A DNA stretch of 6,969 nucleotides. Origin: Planctomycetota bacterium (GTDB lineage: Bacteria > Planctomycetota > UBA8742 > SKZP01). Made by a program: the position numbers and the translations under genes. Location of the stretch: positions 1 to 6,969 of the forward strand of contig SKZP01000187.1 in NCBI GenBank assembly GCA_007127275.1, given 5' to 3'. Of this stretch, positions 1 to 5,950 are shown in pieces. How positions within the stretch are numbered: position 1 is the stretch's first letter; every line of letters begins with the position of its first letter. The notes below the pieces were generated by a model. That model had not been told where the DNA came from. It saw only the letters and a program-made list of their open reading frames with translations, and searched no databases.

Positions 1-201
1 GGTCAACTGCGTAGGCGCGTATGCACTGTTTGCGTAGCGAACGAAATGCGACGTCACGAAACAAAGAGGAGTTTGCGCTCCCGGACGAGGAACTCGTGAA
101 GGGGCAACGGGTTGGCATACGCTTTGCGAAGCATTCACGAGATGATGCCCCGCTTGTTGGCTCCGCCGCCCGTGCTCACCACAGCTTGTCAGGACCTCAA
201 C
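1..201. other. Leader region upstream of hemA, no confident gene
   Basis: This stretch holds no coding region I can support. One frame is open from base 2 to a TAG at 35-37 and reads VNCVGAYALFA. It could be the last residues of an upstream plus-strand gene, but eleven residues are too few to identify. A purine-rich GAGGAG lies at 66-71 without a well-spaced start codon. A second Shine-Dalgarno-like GAAGGGG at 98-104 precedes a TTG at 112 that is in frame with hemA. ATG codons at 142 and 145 are also in frame with hemA, so the leader may be partly translated as an N-terminal extension. No convincing -35/-10 promoter pair was found. Confidence 0.4.
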
Positions 202-1674
202 ATGGCCGCGACCCATTCAAGTTCGGTTGCAAGTTGCACGCAGATCCGCACCTTGGGGCTGTCCTACCGTGATGCACCGGTGGAGGTTCGGCAGCGCTTC
301 GCCCTCGGAGATTGCACAACCGAGGCACTGCTGAAAGAACTCGCCGGCGAGCAAAGCGAGTGGTTCGTGCTCTCCACCTGCAACCGCACGGAGTTCTACT
401 TCTGCGCCGACGGGGAGCACACCTTGGACGCGCTCGAGCGGCAATTGCGCGCAAGCCTGGCACACTACCTCGGGCTTACCCCGGCAGAGTTGGATCTGCT
501 CAAGCGCCGCGACGGTGCGGCGGCCATGCGGCATCTCTGCGCAGTCGCTTGCGGGCTGGACTCGGCCGTGCTCGGCGAAACGGAGATCCTCCAGCAGGTC
601 AAGCACGCCCTCGCACGCGGTCACGAAACCAGTACGCTCGGGCCGACGCTTCACGGCTGCGTACACCTTGCGCTACGCTGCGGCCGGCGGGCACGTGCCG
701 AGACCGAGATTGCAAGCGGTCGTGTCTCCGTCGCCTCTGTGGGGCTGAGTGCCGCCCGCGACGCGCTTGATGGCGACCTCGGTGGGTTGCGCGTGATGCT
801 CGTCGGCGCGGGCAAGATGGCGCAGTCGGCGCTTGGCTACTTGCTCGACGAAAAGGCGGATGCGCTGCCGGCGGCACTGTACGTCGCGAACCGAACGTTG
901 GCGCGGGCGGAAGCGTTGCTTGCCAAGGCGCGCACCCACGGCGTTGCGGATGCGCGCCCCGTCGAGCTTGCTTCGGTGCCGGCGTACTTTCCGCACGTCG
1001 ACCTTGTCGTGACCGCGCTGGCGAGCGAACGAGCCGAGCCGCTTTTCGGCACGCCGGCACTGGCGGCGTTGCCCGCCTGGCCGCGCTGCGTCGTCGACCT
1101 TGGCCTTCCGCCGAATGTGGATGCGGCGGTACTTGCTCAAGCGGACGTTCCCTACATTGGCGTGGATGCGCTCGACGACACCACGAGCCAGAGCCGTGCA
1201 GCCCGGCAAGCGGCAGTACCCGCGGTGCGCGTGCTGATTGAGGAAGAACTCGCGCCGTGGGTGAACGAGCACGTCGCCACCTCGCGCCAGGCGCTCGACG
1301 CTTTGTTCCGCCGCTTCTCCGACGTGTCGCGCTGTGAGTCGGCAAGCCAGGCGAGCTCCGGCTTGCCCCGCACAAAAGAGCAACTCGAAGCATACTCGCT
1401 CCGCCTCGTGCGGCGGCTGTTGCGACCACTGGTTCAACACCGCGACGCGGCAGAGTCTGCCGAGGCACTGGAGACGGTCGCGCAACTCTTCGTGAACGAG
1501 GCAACGTCGTCTAGGGGCAACTCCGGCGAGCAAGGCGAGGCGCGTCGCACCGAAGTGAAGGAGCAAGGAGACTCGGCAACTGAGCACGCAAGTGCCACCA
1601 AAGTTGCCGACGGCGCAACCACGGACGCGCCGCAGCAAACGGAGCCACAACGCGAAGGTGTAGCAACGCCGTGA
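202..1674 (+). CDS. hemA: Glutamyl-tRNA reductase (HemA)
   Basis: This enzyme reduces glutamyl-tRNA(Glu) with NADPH to glutamate-1-semialdehyde, the first committed step of C5-pathway tetrapyrrole synthesis, in the cytoplasm. From the ATG at 202 (AGGA at 191-194, 7-nt spacer) it has 490 residues. Visible motifs are the N-terminal GLSYRDAPVEVR (19-30), the catalytic-cysteine motif STCNRTE (58-64, Cys60), the region around His111 with CGLDSAVLGETEILQQVK (117-134), the NADPH-binding GAGKMAQSA (202-210), VANRT (228-232) and VVDLGLPPNVD (297-307). The C-terminal dimerisation helix region spans roughly 345-430. Residues 434-490 form an unusual hydrophilic tail rich in Glu, Thr, Ala and Gln, which typical HemA lacks. 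In-frame upstream starts exist (TTG 112 with a good ribosome-binding site, ATG 142/145), but family alignment favours 202. The stop overlaps the next gene (GTGA). Identity is certain; the start is less so. Confidence 0.95.
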   Translation: MAATHSSSVASCTQIRTLGLSYRDAPVEVRQRFALGDCTTEALLKELAGEQSEWFVLSTCNRTEFYFCADGEHTLDALERQLRASLAHYLGLTPAELDLLKRRDGAAAMRHLCAVACGLDSAVLGETEILQQVKHALARGHETSTLGPTLHGCVHLALRCGRRARAETEIASGRVSVASVGLSAARDALDGDLGGLRVMLVGAGKMAQSALGYLLDEKADALPAALYVANRTLARAEALLAKARTHGVADARPVELASVPAYFPHVDLVVTALASERAEPLFGTPALAALPAWPRCVVDLGLPPNVDAAVLAQADVPYIGVDALDDTTSQSRAARQAAVPAVRVLIEEELAPWVNEHVATSRQALDALFRRFSDVSRCESASQASSGLPRTKEQLEAYSLRLVRRLLRPLVQHRDAAESAEALETVAQLFVNEATSSRGNSGEQGEARRTEVKEQGDSATEHASATKVADGATTDAPQQTEPQREGVATP

Positions 1675-2663
1675 CGACCGAAACCATCCAAGGCAGGAAG
1701 GATACGACGCTACGCAATCAAGGTGCGAAGGCGTTCCGGCCCACGACAAAAAGTGGCAACGGCACAGGTGTGTCGGACGCACGCACCGACCATGAAGGAA
1801 GCAGCAAGGCCGCGAACCAAGCCGAAGTAGCTTCAAACGCAAGGACGCCGACGCATACACCGAAGCAAGGGAAGAAACGTGTCTGGCTCATACCGCGCGA
1901 ACACGGCGCGTATGCGCAGTTGCTGTTGCCGTTGATTGCCGCATTTGCCGTGGGCGGCGCGACGTTGTCCGGTGTCACGTTTGCCGGTGCATTTCTCGCG
2001 GCGTTTGCCGGTACGGAGGCGCTGCGCACACTGCTTGGCCACCGCGGCCGCCGCAAACAACAACAACTGCGGGGGCTCGCACGTCGTTGGCTAACCGCGA
2101 CGGTGCTCCTTGCCCTCTCGTTTGCCCTGCTGGGTGCGGCTCTCGCACCTACTGGCGCGTTGGTTGCCCTTCTCTTGCCCGCCGGCCTCGGCTCGCTTGT
2201 GGTGCTGCTTGTGCTGCTGCGCCGCGAGAAAACGGTGCCCGGTGAAATGCTCGCGGCCTCGGCGCTTTCCGCTTGTGCCGTGCCGGTTGCACTGACTGGC
2301 GGTGTCGCGTGGCTCGACGCGGGATTAATGCTCGTTGCCTTCGTGCTCGTCTTTGCGTTCGCCACCGTTGCGGTACACCTCGTTGTGCGCCACAAGAAGC
2401 GGCCAGTCGCATGGCCCGCACGCCTCGCCGTCGGCGCCGCCGCCATCACTTCCCTCGTCGCCGGCTTTACACTCGGCGCACTCGCACAGTACCCGTTTGC
2501 CGCGGCCGCGAGTCTCGCCGCATTGCCGGTTCTCGGCACGGTCACGGTGCTCGCCACACGGCCGCCACATCCCCGCATGTTGCGCCAGATTGGCTGGACG
2601 CTCGCGGCAATGACGACGCTGATGACGCTCTTGTTAATCGCGGGGTATCACTATGTGGCTTGA
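1671..2663 (+). CDS. YwiC-like integral membrane protein, function unknown
   Basis: The 330-residue protein begins with GTG inside the hemA stop (GTGA, 4-bp overlap). No strong ribosome-binding site is present (GAAGG at 1654-1658 is 12 nt away), so translation probably depends on termination of hemA. Residues 1-70 are polar and low-complexity, with no hydrophobic segment. The family hallmark follows: PREHGAYAQLLLPL at 75-88, then a basic loop at 123-139 and about eight hydrophobic segments (near 83-98, 100-118, 141-160, 162-184, 192-212, 214-240, 250-272, 276-296 and 305-327; the first two may be one hairpin). This matches the YwiC-like family, which to my knowledge has no established biochemical function. 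In Bacillus subtilis ywiC sits in the fnr/nar region. Its place here between haem and molybdopterin genes suggests, without proving, a role near respiratory cofactors. A GTG at 1770 (residue 34) is the only alternative start I saw in the N-terminal tail. Confidence 0.85.
   Translation: MTTETIQGRKDTTLRNQGAKAFRPTTKSGNGTGVSDARTDHEGSSKAANQAEVASNARTPTHTPKQGKKRVWLIPREHGAYAQLLLPLIAAFAVGGATLSGVTFAGAFLAAFAGTEALRTLLGHRGRRKQQQLRGLARRWLTATVLLALSFALLGAALAPTGALVALLLPAGLGSLVVLLVLLRREKTVPGEMLAASALSACAVPVALTGGVAWLDAGLMLVAFVLVFAFATVAVHLVVRHKKRPVAWPARLAVGAAAITSLVAGFTLGALAQYPFAAAASLAALPVLGTVTVLATRPPHPRMLRQIGWTLAAMTTLMTLLLIAGYHYVA
2642..2645 (+). promoter_or_regulatory. Ribosome-binding site of moaA
   Basis: A GGGG run lies 7 nt upstream of the moaA ATG at 2653, inside the end of the ywiC-like gene. 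Together with the 11-bp overlap it supports this start despite the long N-terminus it gives MoaA. Confidence 0.5.
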
Positions 2664-3744
2664 TCCGCGCCAAGAACCGACCGCCGGCGTGCCGTCCCTG
2701 CCCGCACTTGCCGGGCCTTGCTTGGCGCACACCGACGACGTTCCCAGCGGGGCACTGCGCGACCGCTTCGGCAGAGTACTCGACTACTTGCGGCTTGCCG
2801 TAAACGAGACCTGCAATCTGCGCTGCAGGTACTGCATGCCTGCTGAAGGGTTGCCGTTTCGCCTCGGCGACGAGTTGCTGCGCGACGAAGAAACTGTCCG
2901 CCTTTGCCGGCTTGCCGCGCGACTCGGCACTCGCAAGGTACGGCTAACCGGCGGCGAGCCACTCTTGCGCCGCGGCCTGCACGAGGTCATCCGCGAGGTG
3001 GCCGCCACACCCGGTATCAAGGCGGTACACCTGACGACGAACGGCCTGCTGCTTGCCAAACAGGCCGCAACCCTCGCAGCCGCCGGCCTTGCCGGGGTTA
3101 ACATCAGCCTCGACACGCTCAAGCCACAACGCTTCCGCGAAATCACCCGCCGCGGTGGCTTCGACGCTGTGCAAGCGGGGCTCGCCGCCGCACTCGCGCA
3201 TGTGCCCTCGGTGAAACTCAACGTCGTCGCCCTGCGCGGCGTCAACGACGACGAGTTCGCCGACTTCGTGGAACTGACCCGCGACGCGTCCCTCGGGGTA
3301 CGCTTCATTGAACTGATGCCGTTCGACGCGCACCAAATCTGGCGCACTGGCCGCTTCCTCACCGCGGAGCGAATCTGCAAGCGGCTGCAGGATCTCGTGC
3401 CCACGCTTGAGCGCACGCAAGGCTCGTCGACGGAGCATCACGCCTTCCGCGTCCCCGGCTACCAAGGCACTGTCGCGGTCATTCCCGCCTACACTCGCAG
3501 CCTTTGCCGTAGCTGCAACCGCTTGCGCATCACCGCCGACGGTCGCGTCCTCAACTGCCTCTACGCAGGAGACGGCCCGGACCTGCGCAACGCCATGCGC
3601 GAGGGTGCCGACGACGCGGAACTCGAGCGCCTCATTCGTGGGGCCGTCGAGCACAAAGCGGCAACCGGTTGGCACGCGCAGCGCGCTGCAAAGGCCGAGC
3701 AGCAACAAAGCGGCCGCGAAAGCATGGGCCAAATCGGCGGATGA
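2653..3744 (+). CDS. moaA: GTP 3',8-cyclase (MoaA), radical SAM
   Basis: MoaA is a radical SAM enzyme that converts GTP to 3',8-cyclo-7,8-dihydro-GTP; with MoaC this gives cyclic pyranopterin monophosphate, the first step of molybdenum cofactor synthesis. All key features are visible in the 363 residues. The SAM cluster motif CNLRCRYC has Cys54, Cys58 and Cys61. TGGEP is at 99-103, TTNG at 128-131 and VNISLDTL at 149-156. The second Fe-S cluster ligands follow the CxxC-x13-C pattern at Cys285, Cys288 and Cys302. The GTP-binding arginines lie in NRLRIT (289-294). The C-terminus ends in the conserved Gly-Gly (362-363) that reaches into the active site. The N-terminus is about 30 residues longer than in E. 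coli MoaA. The gene overlaps the ywiC-like stop by 11 bp, consistent with one operon. No moaC or other moa/mog gene lies within the window. Confidence 0.97.
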   Translation: MWLDPRQEPTAGVPSLPALAGPCLAHTDDVPSGALRDRFGRVLDYLRLAVNETCNLRCRYCMPAEGLPFRLGDELLRDEETVRLCRLAARLGTRKVRLTGGEPLLRRGLHEVIREVAATPGIKAVHLTTNGLLLAKQAATLAAAGLAGVNISLDTLKPQRFREITRRGGFDAVQAGLAAALAHVPSVKLNVVALRGVNDDEFADFVELTRDASLGVRFIELMPFDAHQIWRTGRFLTAERICKRLQDLVPTLERTQGSSTEHHAFRVPGYQGTVAVIPAYTRSLCRSCNRLRITADGRVLNCLYAGDGPDLRNAMREGADDAELERLIRGAVEHKAATGWHAQRAAKAEQQQSGRESMGQIGG

Positions 3745-3855
3745 GGAGCGGTCAGGAACCGACTTCCGAACCAGTGTTGCTGCGTTGTGGTCGTCGTCGC
3801 TTCGCAACGAGCCTACGGCCACGCCACTTACTTCCCCGTAAACAGACTCTACAAG

Positions 3856-3876
3856 CCCACGGGCTTCGCCCGCGGG
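3856..3876 (+). terminator. Possible terminator hairpin after moaA
   Basis: Nine-base arms CCCACGGGC and GCCCGCGGG pair with one A.C mismatch around a TTC loop, 111 nt after the moaA stop. The stem is strong, but no T-run follows, so it may be a stability or processing element rather than an intrinsic terminator. Confidence 0.35.
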
Positions 3877-3941
3877 TCATACCCATAACTCCGACGGCCT
3901 CACGAATGAAGCTCGAATGCCGTCAATTGCTGGGCAAACAA

Positions 3942-3973
3942 GGCGAGCGCAAGGCGCGTGCCCTGCGCTCGCC
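3942..3973 (-). terminator. Long hairpin, candidate flotillin terminator
   Basis: Perfect 10-base arms (GGCGAGCGCA at 3942-3951, TGCGCTCGCC at 3964-3973) continue, after an A.C mismatch, into a 3-bp inner stem with a 4-base loop. Read on the minus strand, the hairpin is followed by TTGTTTG, a weak U-rich tract. It lies 92 nt beyond the flotillin stop and is the best intrinsic-terminator candidate in this gap. On the plus strand no T-run follows. Confidence 0.45.
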
Positions 3974-4033
3974 GCACACCTAAAAACGCAACGGCATTCG
4001 CGCGAAACCCGGGGGTTTGGTTGCGACAATCTC

Positions 4034-4058
4034 CGCAACGTGGGGATGCACGGTTGCG
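4034..4058 (-). repeat. Inverted repeat just past the flotillin stop
   Basis: The arms CGCAACGTG (4034-4042) and CACGGTTGCG (4049-4058) pair over 9 bp with a single bulged G and a 6-base loop, starting 7 nt after the flotillin stop codon on the minus strand. No T-run follows. The arm at 4034-4039 can alternatively pair with GTTGCG at 4020-4025. Confidence 0.5.
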
Positions 4059-4065
4059 AAATGGT

Positions 4066-5826
4066 TTAGTTGCTCTTCTTCGTGCGGTTGCTTTTCGTTG
4101 ACTTCTTGCTTTCACCGCTGCCGCTCGACTTCTTGGCCGGCGGCTCGCTCACTTCCGAGGTGGTGGCGCTCGCCGCGTCGCTGCCGTCGCCGACCGGCGT
4201 ATGTGCCGGGCCCGGCTCGGCGGAGGGAGCGTCGGCGTCGCGCATGCGCACCAGGTACTCCGGCATCTCGACGCCACCGATGTCACGCATTACCTGCATC
4301 ATCGGTGGCAAAGTACGCGCCATCTTCTGCAGGAAGTTGCCCGTCGCGGTCGTGTCACCATTGGTGCCGCCACCTTCCCAGACGACAATCTTGTCGAAGG
4401 CGATGTTGCTGATTGCCTTGGCGCTTGTCTCGGCGAGCGTGTCGAGGTGCTCGAGCATCATCAGGCGGAACGCTTGATCCGCGCCGCCAGTCGCCTCGAT
4501 GATTTCGCCGAGGCCGCGGCCCTTTTGCGCGAGCATCTCGTAGTCGCCGCGCGCTTGAGCTTCGTACTGCGCGAAGATGGCCTTCGCCTCGCCTTCCGCC
4601 TCGATGCGCTTGCGCTCGGCAACCGCTTCCGCCTCGACGATCGTTTTCGCCTTTTCCGCCTTGGCCGGCGCTTCCAACTCGGCGCGCCTCTCCGCCTCGA
4701 CGCGCTTCTGATCCGCCTCCGCGGCCCGCGCCATCGCGAGGTGCTTCGCCTCGAGCACGGCCGCCTCCGCTTCCTTCTCCTTCGTCTCGCCCTGTTGATA
4801 CGCCTCCGCTTCGCTTACCTGCAACTCGGCACGCGACTGGGCAATCTCCGCCTTGGCGAGGTTCTCCCCCTTGACCGCCTCCGCCTCGAAGTCGGCGACG
4901 CGAACCCGCTTTTCGCGCTCCGCCTCCTTCACCTGCGCGTCCCGCTCATACACGGCCCGCTCCTCGGCGACCGCTTGCTCCTTGTTCATCTCGGCAATCC
5001 GCACCGCCTGGTCGCGCTCCGCCTGTCGCACGCCAATTTCGCGGTGCTTGGTCGCCTCGGCGACATTGACATCCTGGTCGCGCTTCGCCTCGGCCACCTT
5101 CGTCTCGCCGAGCTTTTCTTGCTCCGCCACGTCGGCGCGCGCCTGTTGCACGGCCGTCGCCGCAGCCTTCTGGCCAATGGCCTCGATGTATCCCGAGTTG
5201 TCGGTAATGTCGCGAATGTTCACGTTGATCAGCTTGAGGCCGACCTTGCGCAGCTCAGGCTCCAGGGAATGCTGAATGTTCTCCAAAAACCGCTCGCGGT
5301 CGCGGTTGATGTCCTCGATCGACATTGAGGCAATCACCTGGCGCAACTGCCCGAATAAAATGTCCTCGGCCTGTTTCTGAATCTCGCGGGTCGGAAGCCC
5401 GAGCAGGCGCTCGGCGGCGTTTTGCATGTTCGCCTCGTCGGTACCGATTGCTACCGTGAACACGCTGGGAACGGCCACGCGAATGTTCTCGTGGCTCAGC
5501 GCATCCCGCAGGTCAATCTCGATCTGGATTGGCTCGAGGCTCAACCAGCCGTAGTCCTGAAACAGCGGCCACACCAGCGTCGCCCCGCCCTGGATGCACT
5601 TCGAGGAGCGCCCTTTGCCGACGAACGAACCGTAAACGACGAGCACCATATTCGAGGGGCAGCGCTTGTACCGTTTAATCAACAACAGCAGGATGCTGAA
5701 CAGAAACAGCACGATCGCGACGATCAGAGCAATGATCCACGTCTCCGGCCTCTCGAACGCGGCGGTTTCGTTGGGTTGGGCAAGAAATGGTCGTCCAGCA
5801 ACACTGGGAAGAAGGCTCGTCAACAT
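4066..5826 (-). CDS. Flotillin-like SPFH membrane scaffold protein (YqiK/FloT type)
   Basis: Flotillins are inner-membrane scaffolds that oligomerise in lipid microdomains. The start at 5826 is set by GAGGGAG on the minus strand (plus 5832-5838), 5 nt upstream; the frame stays open further upstream but would run into the divergent gene. The product has 586 residues. One transmembrane segment lies at 30-50, followed by basic KRYKRCPSN (51-59). An SPFH domain spans about 60-210, with VPSVFTVAIGTD (119-130) and FGQLRQVIASMSIEDINRDR (158-177). A long charged coiled coil (about 220-440) is rich in EAE/AEA repeats. The C-terminal flotillin block includes FDKIVVWEGG (477-486) and LPPMMQVMRDIGGVEMPEYL (506-525). 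The last 55 residues are low-complexity and end in a Ser/Lys-rich basic tail. NfeD-family partners often sit beside flotillin genes, but none is visible here. Family assignment is firm; the cellular role is inferred. Confidence 0.93.
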   Translation of the reverse strand: MLTSLLPSVAGRPFLAQPNETAAFERPETWIIALIVAIVLFLFSILLLLIKRYKRCPSNMVLVVYGSFVGKGRSSKCIQGGATLVWPLFQDYGWLSLEPIQIEIDLRDALSHENIRVAVPSVFTVAIGTDEANMQNAAERLLGLPTREIQKQAEDILFGQLRQVIASMSIEDINRDRERFLENIQHSLEPELRKVGLKLINVNIRDITDNSGYIEAIGQKAAATAVQQARADVAEQEKLGETKVAEAKRDQDVNVAEATKHREIGVRQAERDQAVRIAEMNKEQAVAEERAVYERDAQVKEAEREKRVRVADFEAEAVKGENLAKAEIAQSRAELQVSEAEAYQQGETKEKEAEAAVLEAKHLAMARAAEADQKRVEAERRAELEAPAKAEKAKTIVEAEAVAERKRIEAEGEAKAIFAQYEAQARGDYEMLAQKGRGLGEIIEATGGADQAFRLMMLEHLDTLAETSAKAISNIAFDKIVVWEGGGTNGDTTATGNFLQKMARTLPPMMQVMRDIGGVEMPEYLVRMRDADAPSAEPGPAHTPVGDGSDAASATTSEVSEPPAKKSSGSGESKKSTKSNRTKKSN

Positions 5827-5831
5827 GGTCG

Positions 5832-5838
5832 CTCCCTC
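5832..5838 (-). promoter_or_regulatory. Ribosome-binding site that fixes the flotillin start
   Basis: The minus strand reads GAGGGAG, a strong Shine-Dalgarno match, 5 nt before the ATG at 5826. It argues against upstream in-frame starts that would add a 45-residue non-conserved extension and overlap the divergent gene. Confidence 0.7.
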
Positions 5839-5842
5839 GCTA

Positions 5843-5856
5843 CGGACGCACGTCCG
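5843..5856. promoter_or_regulatory. Palindrome in the flotillin leader, possible operator
   Basis: CGGACG and CGTCCG form a perfect 6-bp inverted repeat with a 2-bp spacer. It lies 4 bp beyond the ribosome-binding site, in the flotillin leader between the divergent genes. It could be a repressor site or a small mRNA hairpin; a 2-base loop disfavours a tight hairpin. A chance occurrence is possible. Confidence 0.25.
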
Positions 5857-5950
5857 CGACGGAGTAAAGGATTGAGATTGGGCGGTCCCGTCTACGAAAG
5901 GATATGGGCTGCAAGTGTACCCTCGGCCGGACACGCGAGAGAAGCAAAAA

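Larger units (their letters stand above)
3745..4065. other. Convergent intergenic region rich in inverted repeats
   Basis: This gap separates the convergent moaA and flotillin genes. It holds several inverted repeats (3856-3876, 3942-3973, 4005-4018, 4020-4039 and 4034-4058) and five copies of CGCAAC or its complement between 3803 and 4058. An 80-codon frame (3741-3983) begins with an ATG overlapping the moaA stop, but its arginine-rich translation looks non-coding. No tRNA or recognisable small RNA was found. Confidence 0.6.
5827..5950. other. Divergent promoter region, flotillin / DUF1643
   Basis: This 124-bp gap must carry the promoters of both divergent genes if they are transcribed from here. 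I could not assign -35/-10 boxes with confidence. A weak plus-strand pair (TTGGGC 5878-5883, GATATG 5901-5906, 17-bp spacer) matches consensus poorly. Confidence 0.4.

Noticed and set aside
2..37. Possible last 11 residues of an upstream gene (VNCVGAYALFA then TAG)
   Set aside because: Too short to identify and without independent support; another frame is also open at the edge. Mentioned only in the leader entry.
21..272. 83-codon frame starting at an ATG in the hemA leader
   Set aside because: No ribosome-binding site before the ATG, no recognisable motif, and it overlaps the start of hemA.
673..1860. 395-codon minus-strand frame across hemA and the ywiC-like gene
   Set aside because: Arg/Cys-rich translation with no motif, opposite two well-identified genes; a composition shadow.
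2944..3822. 292-codon minus-strand frame opposite moaA
   Set aside because: It lies opposite a fully conserved moaA and shows no family motif.
4500..5110. Apparent tandem DNA repeats (CGCCTCCGCCTCG-like words)
   Set aside because: They encode the Glu/Ala heptad-rich coiled coil of the flotillin and are explained by protein composition, not by a repeat array.
4201..5328. Long 375-codon plus-strand frame antisense to the flotillin gene
   Set aside because: It mirrors the charged coiled-coil repeats of the flotillin gene. The Leu/Arg-rich translation has no recognisable domain and the GC-rich repeat composition keeps this frame open.
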